64,000 bases of DNA, from positions 24,961,501 through 25,025,500 of the forward strand of contig OX365944.1 of assembly GCA_947247005.1 (NCBI GenBank), written 5' to 3'. Position numbers and translations under genes: made by a program. Positions 33,475-42,709 of the stretch are shown one piece after another. A model generated the notes under the pieces. The model worked only from the letters and a program-made list of their open reading frames with translations. It did not search any database and was not told where the DNA came from. Position 1 is the first letter of the stretch. Every line of letters starts with the position of its first letter. The stretch is from Spisula solida (Eukaryota > Mollusca > Bivalvia > Venerida > Mactridae).

Positions 33475-34624
33475 TGAATTGGCAGCTAGCTGCCGGTTCG
33501 CAGTTGCCAAGTCGATCCTACGGAAAAAAATTCAATCGGCTGCTGGCTGCCGGTTCGCAATTGCCATTTCGAAGTTTCTGAGTAAAAATATTTTTTGAGA
33601 AAAATTTGAATCGGCTGCTGGCTGACAGTTGCCAGTAACTGTTGCCAATTCGATTTTTTTTATACTGAAAAAAATGAACCGGCTGCTGGCTGCCAGTTGC
33701 CAGTAACTGTTGCAAATTCGATTTTTTTATAGAAATTTGAATCGGCTGCTGGCTGACAGTTGCCAGTTGCCAATTCGATTTTCTGAGTAAAACTATTTTT
33801 TTAAAAAATTTGAATCGGCTGCTGGCTGCCAGTTGCCAATTCGATTTTTCTGAGTAAAAATATTGTTTGAGAAAAATTTGAATCGGCTGCTGGCTGACAG
33901 TTGCCAGTTGCTGATTCGATTTTCTGAGTAAAACTATTTTTTTGAAAAAAATTGAATCGGCTGCTGGCTGCCAGTTGCCAGTTGCCAATTCGATTTTTTA
34001 TAAAAATTTGAATCGGCTGCTGGCTGCCAGTTGCCAGTTTCCAATTCGATTTTTCTGAGTTAAAATATGTTTTTGAGAAAAATTTGAATCGGCTGCTGGC
34101 TGCCAGTTGCCAGTTGCCAATTCGATTTTTCCGAGTTAAAATATTTTTTTATAAAAAATTGAATCGGCTGCTGGCTGCCAGTTGCCAATTCGATTTTTCT
34201 GAGTTAAAATATGTTTTTGAAACAAATTTGAATCGACTGCTGGCTGCCAGTTGCCAGTTGCCAATTCGAATTTTCTGAGAAAAAATTGAATCGGCTGCTG
34301 GCTGCCAGTTGCCAATTCGATTTTTCTGAGTTAAAATATATTTTGAGAAAAATTTGAATCGGCTGCTAGCTGCCAGTTGCCAGTTGCCAATTCGTGTCCA
34401 CTAGGAACATCGAATTGGCAGCTGGCTTCCAGTTCGCAGTTGCCAATTCGATCCTTTATTAAAATTTGAATTGGCTGCTGGCTGCCAGTTCGCAGTTGCC
34501 GATTCGATAGAAAAATTCGAATTGTCAGCTAGGTTGTGAAGTTAGCTGCCATTTGCCAATTCCCGATTCAAAACTTTGAATCGGCTACTGGCAACTGGCA
34601 ACTGGCTGCTAACTTCACGCACAT
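33475..34624. repeat. Right inverted arm of the foldback element
   Basis: Reverse complement of the left arm: units carry TTTGAATCGGCTGCTGGCTG followed by CCAGTTGCCAATTCG and an AT-rich spacer. The outer 250 bp (34380-34624) mirrors 28859-29110 almost exactly, including the ATGTTCCTAG-GGACACG block. Confidence 0.85.
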
Positions 34625-34633
34625 ATTCTTTTT

Positions 34634-36010
34634 AACAATATTCAAATGCACACACTATAAAACTTTTGTACCGATAGGTCATATTGACTACAAAATACTG
34701 ATGTATAATTATATAAGTGGTAACTTTTCAGTGACGCCACGTATAATTATGTACATCGCCTTTTCGATATCTTATTGCAAAATATAGACCGGTATCGTTT
34801 TGTTCAGACGGGTGTATATTACCTATAAATCAGTATAAACTATCAGGAAACATACACGTAATTAGTTAATTTATAGTTCGTTGTAATCGTAGAAATCGTT
34901 ACCATTATAACAGACGTATAATAATTACTGTTTTGTATTAATGACGTGATAGTTAATGCGAAAAGTATATGCATTTTAGACTGTATTTGGCTTTGTTCTT
35001 TAAAATAGATACATACTGATTGGATGATTAAATAACACTGTTCCATACTGTGAACTATTGAATAGTGTGATGAAATTATTGTCTTGAAATTGAACTTTAT
35101 TCAGGGATGATTAAATGTATTGTAATTTGATTTTCATCTTATATGGTGCGATTATTAACACCATTTAAATGTTGAATAACATGTTATTTAAGTGTTTAGT
35201 ACGTGATTGTCTGTTGATATGAAACATGTTATTTCCTTAATCGTTTCAATGCTTTGATTTGAAATTTGAATGAACGAACAAGTTTTCATAATGATTGAAA
35301 ATGAAATGAAATACGATGTATTTTATTCTCATAAAACTAAATTAAAGTAATTAAGATTAAATTACCCTTACTGGCTTGGTGTCACACCGGCGACAGTACT
35401 TCCGGGTCGTTGTATGCTAAAATAGTTCCTTTGACAATTTTAATTATGTTCTGTTCTAGTACTGTTTGACTGTGGAAACTGTGAATAGTTGACCAAAATT
35501 CCTAAATATATTTCAAACATGGACTTTCTGTCAACAGCTAACAGTCTTTAATTTATCTTTTTCTGGCTTACTACACACTGACTGAGGGCTGGAAACGTGT
35601 GGGTGCTTCAGCCAAGTCAGCTGTTGTGTATTTGAAAATAGCATAGTCTACCTTGGAGACTTGAAATAGCAGAAAAACAACACTATCAACCTGCCATTTT
35701 CTGTGACTTAATTTGGAGAACAGTGTATGTATTCTATGGAAAAGGTCACAGGAAATATTTCGGAAAATCAGTCACGGGGACTCAGGGAGAGACATGAAAT
35801 TGAGTTATTTTGCATAGAAATAATAGTACACATTTTACCGATGTGACACCGCTTACTATCCTCCTGATTTCAAGGGAAGTAACTCAAGATTTACCGAGTT
35901 TCTCTCCTGATGTTTTAGAGAATGTCGTTAATACTGTCATACAATTAGCCGAGCAGAGATTCTTCCATGATTTGAAGGGAAGTAACTCTTAAAATGCATT
36001 GAAAGCATTA
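34634..36010. other. Non-coding stretch
   Basis: No gene recognised. AAGGGAAGTAACTC occurs at 35872 and 35978, a phrase of SINE-like repeats, and accounts for the short open frame at 35810-35992. A segment at 34787-34815 (AATATAGACCGGTATCGTTT) resembles 28705-28733 in the same orientation, on the other side of the foldback element. Confidence 0.4.
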
Positions 36011-36019
36011 CGGCCTTTA

Positions 36020-36685
36020 TTATCTTTATTCCAGACTGAAATTCGACGTAAGTACAAAGTTATACCTATTTGAGCGCATGGTTGAACCCATTCTCCTTTA
36101 CTGTTCTAACGTATTGATTTAGGCATGTAGAATACATAATTTATATTTTCGATAGGGTTCAAATTCAATACTATAAAAAGATTCTAGGCGTCAAATCATC
36201 AACACCTTCTAGGCGAACATGGAAAATAACCAATTTCAGTATAATGCAAGAAAAGAAGTATAAATATTTGGTGCAAAATACGAAACAATCCTGCAACCTT
36301 ATTACATAACATATGGCTTAATCAACAAAATAATGTAAATTTGTCAAAAAAACTCGCGGTGTTATAAAATAAATACATACATTGATACAATATTTTAATC
36401 TAAGACAAAAATACATACCTTTTATCACCTATCAACGTTTAAAAATCTAATGAAAACTGATAAAAAGTCACTATATAAAATTTGCTACTTCTTGAAACAC
36501 TCCTTTGATGTAAGACTATTCTAAGTATCCTATTTTGGACTACTATTAAACTAACTTTATTTGAACCCGTACTTCTCTTTGTGTATATAATGTACCATGT
36601 TTATATGTTAGTATGCATCTTTTTGTGTATAAATGTCTTTGCTTTTCGTTGCCATGGGCAAATGTGTTTGCCGATTTGCAATAAA
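36020..36685 (+). pseudogene. Decayed LINE: reverse transcriptase C-terminus and 3' UTR
   Basis: Broken plus-strand frames read TKLYLFERMVEPILLYCSNV (the LFExMVxPILLYxxEV step after the RT domain), then RRTWKITNFSIMQEKKYK-like and LMKTDKKSLYKICYFLKH segments, interrupted by stops and frame changes. The tail includes TTGCCATGGGCAAATGTGTT, AATAAAGTTC and TGTTGTTGTT. It is an inactive 5'-truncated copy of a CR1/L2/I-type LINE, different from the one at 16585. Confidence 0.6.
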
Positions 36686-37036
36686 GTTCATCTGTTGTTG
36701 TTAAGGAATTGTTGACCGCACCATATAATGTTGAAGACTAAGGCGCGTTATAAACAATGGACCGAACTTTGGGGTTGAACGCACTTCGATAGAAACACTG
36801 TAAAAATGTGCTATGTAAGCGTATTCCTAGAGCAGTTTGTGTTGAGCATTGATAAGCACCTGCGGGGGCATTCTTACCACCTTGGACTTTATGCATTGCA
36901 ATAGACCTCTGACATAACAACGCGCCATATTGAACTTTTTTCAGTCACATGTTTAGAAAATGGCAGCCCCCTGTCATCAGTACACATATTATGCCAATAC
37001 ATGTTCACACAAATATATAGATCTATATATCTGTCA

Positions 37037-37421
37037 TGATATGGCTTCTTATGGTCGTAAAAACAAAAAAAACTGATAGGGAAAGTAAAAATAACCTTCT
37101 TATTAACGGGTACTTAATTTGGGACTTTCACGCGAACGTAGCTGGACTTATTACTCGGGCGAAACACTTTGGTGTATTACTACAGTTAGACACGAGGTTT
37201 ATTTACCGGAGACAAACGGAAATGGCCGAGCTTTCACGATTGCTGCGGGGTTATATCTATTCTTGTTCATTTTTATGTTTGTCCTTGCAACTTTTGTTGC
37301 TTTCGTGATCTGCTGTGGAATGCTGCCACCCTGTCCAAAGTGGTATTATCTTTTAGCGGTGTGTACATCCACACTGAGGGGTACACAGTGCCCAGTGATT
37401 CGTCCGGCTCCATGGATCTAA
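37037..37421 (+). CDS. Possible exon for a single-pass membrane protein (low confidence)
   Basis: An open plus-strand frame, without an ATG start, reads SRERSWTYYSGETLWCITTV and then a strongly hydrophobic run around AAGLYLFLFIFMFVLATFV followed by AFVICCGMLPPCPKWY. The pattern is ectodomain piece, transmembrane helix and Cys-rich juxtamembrane segment. An AG acceptor sits before CTGGACTT (37141), but neither splice edge is certain and the family is not recognised. It could be an isolated exon, a pseudogene or chance. Confidence 0.25.
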
Positions 37422-38059
37422 TGATGCTGGTGGATCAATGTTGGTCATACTTTAAGCTACCGTTCAAGTCAGATTATATTGTTGCATGCATGGTTAGCAC
37501 AAACTATTGATGGTGGCGCTGGTCTACACACACTTACCTAGAGGGTCCTTAAAATTTGTGTTTGCATGAATATATTTATCACACACGTAATATTATATTG
37601 TTTCGGAGAAGGTGGAAATGATTAAGGTAACAAACCACCAAATAAATTTGTTCTTTAAGTCAATGTAAAGTGACAAATTACTGACCCAAAAAATGTCAAA
37701 CTTTTGTCCATTGGGACCTCTCAAAATACACCAATCAATAGAAATAGCATATAGCCTCAAGAAAAGGAAAAACATCAGGGGGTTGCGTATCATAAAAGAA
37801 AAATTTGGTTCGTCAAACGAGGTGAACATATTTTCTCACACGCGTGGACTGATTCGAAGACCGTTAGCTTCACTTTCATATTTAAGCCAAAATATCAAAA
37901 TTTTCTAAATAAACATTTTCACTACATAACATACATGTGTACAAAGCATTTAAACCCAATTAAATGATTATAAGGCTGATTTGGCAAGACACACCACCAT
38001 TTTCAGCCAAATCAGCCAAGTTTTTTTACAGGACTACTTGAGTTTTGGTCCGCGTAGGC

Positions 38060-38300
38060 ATTGGGTGGTTTGTTACCTTAAGACACGTCATCAGAAAAGA
38101 AAACAACTCCATCCCGAGAATGACATTGCATTCGACGCCTGAAGGCGAGAGAAAACGTGGAAGACCGAAGATTACATGGATGCGCACCGTCGAAGCGGAA
38201 CTGAAAGTATGGGACAGTCCTTGGGAACAGTGGAGAAGTTCGCAAAAGACAAACTCCGGTGGGGTCCTTTGTTGCTGCCAGAGGACGTAACGGACAGAAG
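38060..38300 (+). pseudogene. Decayed LINE endonuclease-RT C-terminal fragment
   Basis: The plus strand encodes ENNSIPRMTLHSTPEGERKR, GRPKITWMRTVEAELK and, after a frame change, the GTVEKFAKDKLRWGPLL segment. This is the familiar C-terminal GKRKRGRPKTTWRRTVEAEL region of invertebrate LINE polyproteins. The minus-strand open frames are shadows. The first bases (38064-38082) are inverted relative to 37621-37640. Confidence 0.75.
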
Positions 38301-38309
38301 GTAACACAC

Positions 38310-39466
38310 TGAACGTTGTTGGAAGGACAAGGACACTTTAGAAATTTGTTTATGCATTTTATAAACAAAATGCTATCGTTTATTAAATTATAATGTTGGC
38401 ACATTCTTCTTAAAGATATCGTTTTGGTTCTATTGCTACGATTAATAAGATAAATCTATATAATTTCGTCGTGTGTGTACCAAATTTAGATAATGACATA
38501 CGGTTAACTTAATGCCGTTCTCAATTTTAATCTTAAACAAACGATTTAAAATATCCAAAGAAGTGTTAGAGAACGTTAATATGTGTGTGGAGTATTGATT
38601 GTCAATTGATAGAACGAACGAGGCTTAAATGCACATAGACAAAGAAAGTTCTCACCATGGAAAAAAACAATTTGACACGTGACACAGATAGCGATAATGG
38701 GGAATCTCAGTCTAATTGTGGAGTTTGAACATTTAAACAAACATTTACTGTATCCAGCGGAAGTCGGGAACTAATGTACTGGCGTCAGCAGCCTTATCTA
38801 AATGTTGGAACAATGGTACGTTAAACAAACTCCCTTCATTGTCGCTTTTATTCTATTGGAGGATTCCAATGTACTACCGCCGTGAAATGGCATTTAGCTC
38901 CATACTTGCTCCGTTATTATGGTCCCCTACAATGACATAATACAGTTCATTTCAATCGTTTAAGTGGTTTGGAAATCAGTGAACTGCTATTTAAATACCG
39001 ATGAACTGTTTGTATAGATTCAATCCAGTAGACAAGCTGTGTTTATTAACACTCGTTTCGTAACATAAGTTTTCGTTTAATGGTGTATTGTTCGGTTACT
39101 TCCGTGACAATATGAAGTCCTAGGTTCTTGATCAGGGTCTATTTATGTTATGTAAGAACGCAGTAGACGTGAAATTGTTCTTTTAAGACACAATTTAAAA
39201 ATTTCATATTTTGGACAGCACGTTTGCAAACGTTTGTGTAGCCTGTGTTTAATCAGATGTAAAAGATGTGAAAAGGTTACTATACTTTGCGATTTATTTA
39301 TTTAAATGGCAAAGAGTAATTTGATTGTGAAGATAGAAAGATCGTATAGCTGAATATCAAGACAATTGGTCACGAAGAAGGTGCTTAATTCAAACCAGTT
39401 ACAGAAAAAGGAACTACTGAATATTGTGAATATGCTGATGGGGTAAACAAGTGTTTTAACTGAAAT
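38310..39466. other. Upstream region and 5' UTR of the 304-aa gene
   Basis: No other coding sequence. A core promoter cannot be fixed by eye. A segment at 39376-39413 is a duplicate of coding DNA further down (39864-39902), so it is probably transcribed leader or a local duplication. Confidence 0.35.
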
Positions 39467-40381
39467 ATGGCAAGTGAAGCATCGTTGCCATTTCGACTGC
39501 AACTAGAAAATATTTGTGAAGACATTAAACAAACACAGTTGGAACGACAAAGAAGGCATTCAGATTTCGTAAGACGGTTTAATGACGTGGTAACACGTCA
39601 CGACAGACTTAAGTCAGGAAGACTTCGTCGGCTAAGTGTTGATGGAATTATCGTTGATATAGAGTCGCTCGAAACGGAGCGACTGGACATTAAATCGCCG
39701 TCATCGCATTCTGAAAGTCAGCTAGCAACGCCTCGAAATCGTACACCAATTGGTGTTAAACCCGCTACAGTGATCAGAAATGAAACGAATAACTCTTTGC
39801 AGCTACCACAATTACCGGATTTAAATGCCCAGAAAGTGCTTAATAAGAATGGTAATATAAACGAAGAAGGTACCAAATTTAAACCAGTTACAGAAAAGGA
39901 ACCGCAGCATAATCCGAGGGTAACGTTCAAACTCGAACTCTCTTTTCACTGCCACGACCCGCCTGCATCGATTATTTCTAGACCAAAGACCAAAGACCAG
40001 ATTCGAAAACAGGCGAGCGTCGAATTTGATGTATCACCAAATAACAGGGGCCAAAGAAAACTGCGAAGGGCTTACACTAAAATTGTGAACATGAGATCTA
40101 TGTCGTTCCTACGTCGACAAAACACCGTTCTATCGTTAGCATCAAAAGATGTGTGTGAAAGCTCAGATTTACCAGAAATTCCCTACAGACGTGAATGGAC
40201 CGGAAATGGTTTCGGATTGGCGGCTAATATCGACGGATCAAGACCGAAACAAAGCGGACCTCCACCACCACGGGTTGCATTTGGACGTAAACGACCGGAA
40301 ATAGACACACACGCTGAAACAGCAAAGCCCAAACGCGCGATACAGAGGGTTCAAACTTGGAAAAGATTCCAAGACAAATGA
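39467..40381 (+). CDS. Single-exon gene: 304-aa basic, Ser/Arg-rich protein of unknown function
   Basis: ATG at 39467 has an in-frame TGA six bases upstream (39461-39463), so it is the first possible start in this exon. The protein begins with an amphipathic charged stretch (residues 8-50, ENICEDIKQTQLERQRRHSD, likely helical), then polar low-complexity sequence with RRLSVDG and RKQASVEF-like basic phosphorylation-site contexts, RRAYTKIVNMRSMSFLRRQN, and a PPPPR proline run near residue 269. It ends KRFQDK. There are no membrane segments or cysteine patterns. Candidate AATAAA at 40468-40473, 87 bp past the stop. I recognise no family; it may be lineage-restricted, intracellular and disordered. 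An unbroken 915-bp frame in such AT-rich DNA is strong evidence that it is real. Confidence 0.75.
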   Translation: MASEASLPFRLQLENICEDIKQTQLERQRRHSDFVRRFNDVVTRHDRLKSGRLRRLSVDGIIVDIESLETERLDIKSPSSHSESQLATPRNRTPIGVKPATVIRNETNNSLQLPQLPDLNAQKVLNKNGNINEEGTKFKPVTEKEPQHNPRVTFKLELSFHCHDPPASIISRPKTKDQIRKQASVEFDVSPNNRGQRKLRRAYTKIVNMRSMSFLRRQNTVLSLASKDVCESSDLPEIPYRREWTGNGFGLAANIDGSRPKQSGPPPPRVAFGRKRPEIDTHAETAKPKRAIQRVQTWKRFQDK

Positions 40382-40467
40382 AGAGACGTTAGTCTCTAAG
40401 TATTTGCTTAGATTAAAGGGAAACGATATATATATGCTCTGTTGCATAGTTTCTGCATGTTACGGCA

Positions 40468-40473
40468 AATAAA
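40468..40473 (+). terminator. Candidate polyadenylation signal of the 304-aa gene
   Basis: AATAAA 87 bp downstream of the stop at 40379-40381. No other plus-strand signal lies closer. Confidence 0.5.
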
Positions 40474-40695
40474 TGATGAAGACAATTTTGATGAGATTTT
40501 TACCAAATTGCAGAATATTGTGGACAATGTGTTTATCATTTGAAAGGTATCAATTGATGTAGATAGAAACTAGTATTAAGCTTGGACTGCACATTTAGCT
40601 ATATACTTTATATTGTGTGTATCCAAAGTTACGGCTCATAGGTCAGATTCTATATATAGTGATGTTATCTACGTTTGTTTTGGAAAGTTACCCTG

Positions 40696-40905
40696 TATAG
40701 TCCAGTTAGGATATTGTGACGTGACGTTGCAGTTTATGTGTACGCAAAAAATCACAACCCTTGTCTAAACAGGTAGGGCGAAGTTTAATATGTTTAGCAT
40801 TGAAATTATAGTTGTTAGTACAGTATATGCCTGTATAATTGTTTTTACATCGTTATAGTGAACTCGACCGCTGCGTCACTGGATTTTTATCCTGACTGGA
40901 CTATA
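40696..40905. mobile_element. TIR element (MITE) with TATAGTCCAG ends, good copy
   Basis: Starts TATAGTCCAGTTAGGATATT and ends TTTTTATCCTGACTGGACTA followed by TA. The ends form an imperfect TIR of about 20 bp flanked by TA on both sides, as for TA-targeting DNA transposons. Interior non-coding. A decayed inverted copy is at 8005-8213. Confidence 0.75.
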
Positions 40906-42357
40906 CAGTTTAAAAGAAATCACAAGTTCAGGATAGGTTCTGTGTTCTGCGCAATACGCTCAACACTAAGGTATGCGTCGGTAAAACAAACGTTCCAATG
41001 TTATCAGTCTTTTAAATAATACAAGGTATGATAATTGTTTTCATTCTGTAAATGGTGTATGTTGGACAATAAATGGTGTATGTTGAAACAATAAAAAAAT
41101 GGATTATGCAAATACGACACAATTTACGAGATCCTTTCAATGGTTAACATATTCTTTTTTGACCTAATATCCCTAAATTTGTAGAACTTATGTCATCTGA
41201 AAATAGAAATATTATTATTAACCTTTCTCAATATATTTACAAAAGTCTGAAACGAAGAGATGCAGAGTATTATGTACGTTAGCATTCTTCTCCCTACTGT
41301 ACCAAAAACAAACTACGCATACACTATAAATTACGTACTCTAAACTTTAGTAAACTACATAGTAGCATGACTAATGTCATGCGAATAACTATATTTAAAG
41401 TTACAGTGATGTTGGAATATAACTCATTATTGTCGATAATTTCCACTTACTCCACATATTCTTGGTACCGGAATCGAAAATAATAATATGTATACATGCA
41501 TGTTTTGTTTATATTATAGTGTGTATATTTGTGTTAATAATTATGTCAATGTATGTACTTATTATATGTGAAATCATGGGCATATTGTCTTATTTTCGAA
41601 ATAAACTATCTATCTTCTTTTTTGACTACATTGCTAAATATCCCGACACTTAGAAGACAGAGATGATTGGCCATTCTGGCAGGGACAAAATAATGACACG
41701 ACAGTTTCAGTCGAACGAAAAGACGATTTGTTTGAATTACTTTCAGTGCTTTGATTTGACATTTTTCTGTTGTAAACACTTCCATAATATCAGGAAGCAA
41801 TCAAACACCCGGATGTGACTCTATATGACAGTTTTAGAAATGTAAACACTTATTACAGACAGAAATAAAAATAAAGCTTTATGGACAACGAAAATAGAAC
41901 GATCTATTGATCATTATAACAACGCTATATTTTCTAATGCATTCATTAACGCAAACAACAGACGGAGAAGCACTCAGTTACCGCTGTAAAACCGTTATTT
42001 TTTCGGGTATATAATTTAGAGGACATAATTATTGGAACAATGGCAATTTCGCTCATTATTGTCTCATAAATTCGTGGATTGAAAAGGTTGGACGGAAACC
42101 CCATATTTTCGTACTGGTATTTTGGGGAGAGATTAATCGTGGGGGATTTAATGTCATGGTTAAATACTTCACGCGGGAAATTTTGAAAACTATTTGTACA
42201 TTTAAATCAAAATATGGATAGGCAACCGTCAATTCGAGTGAAGAACGACATGCAAAGACACTCGGAAACACAGAAAACGTTTTATTATAGATACAATCAA
42301 TAGATATTTTGTTGATATGGAATGTTGAATTACGTACATATATTATAATAATTTTCA
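40906..42357. other. Intergenic region between convergent genes
   Basis: The 304-aa gene (plus) and the Ly6 gene (minus) converge here. No other coding sequence is recognised; the open frames at 41462-41653, 41606-41800 and 42056-42358 look random. Confidence 0.45.
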
Positions 42358-42363
42358 TTTATT
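42358..42363 (-). terminator. Candidate polyadenylation signal of the Ly6 gene
   Basis: Minus-strand AATAAA (TTTATT on plus), 108 bp beyond the stop codon at 42473-42471. Confidence 0.5.
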
Positions 42364-42470
42364 GCAGTGTACATTTTAACATCACTGACACACACATTGC
42401 GCAATATCTCATTTTATCACATGCTTAGAAGAAGGTTGGAGAGTGTCAGAGATAAATTATTTATAGGAGA

Positions 42471-42709
42471 TCACAGATTTACAAGTCGTGTCCACAACGC
42501 TGCCACCATCGATAGCACCCACATACCCGTCGACACAGTGACGTCACTAGCGTCGTTACATCCGTTTCTGTTATCACAATGGCAATACGTCATTTTAACC
42601 CTGTATGTTCCTGTACGTTCCAAGCATTCTCGACCGTCTAAGTTACCCACAATCCCAGTAGGGGCACACTGTCTCAAATATCTTGTATCCCAATGGTCAT
42701 CGAAATAAA
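42471..42709 (-). CDS. Ly6 gene exon 3 (second half and GPI tail)
   Basis: 239 nt after acceptor TTTGCTTTCAG. Encodes DTRYLRQCAPTG, GRECLERTGTY, YCHCDNRNGCN and the hydrophobic C-terminus before TGA at 42473-42471. The overlapping plus-strand open frame (42367-42708) is a shadow. Confidence 0.88.

Larger units (their letters stand above)
28859..34624. mobile_element. 5.8-kb foldback element with tandem-repeat inverted arms and 9-bp TSD
   Basis: The termini ATGTGCGTGAAGTTAGC (28859) and its exact reverse complement (ending 34624) are flanked by the direct repeat ATTCTTTTT (28850-28858 and 34625-34633). The first 250 bp at each end match in inverted orientation with only a few differences. Further in, each arm is an array of units containing GGCAACTGGCAGCCAGCAGC (or its complement). 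Arms are about 1.08 and 1.15 kb; the centre of about 3.5 kb has a 245-bp satellite and other repeats and no long ORF. A 9-bp duplication is usual for Mutator-like and foldback elements, so I infer a non-autonomous element of that kind. Confidence 0.85.

Noticed and set aside
42367..42708. Plus-strand 113-codon ORF
   Set aside because: Antisense shadow of Ly6 exon 3, whose minus-strand reading has the Cys pattern and matching splice phase.
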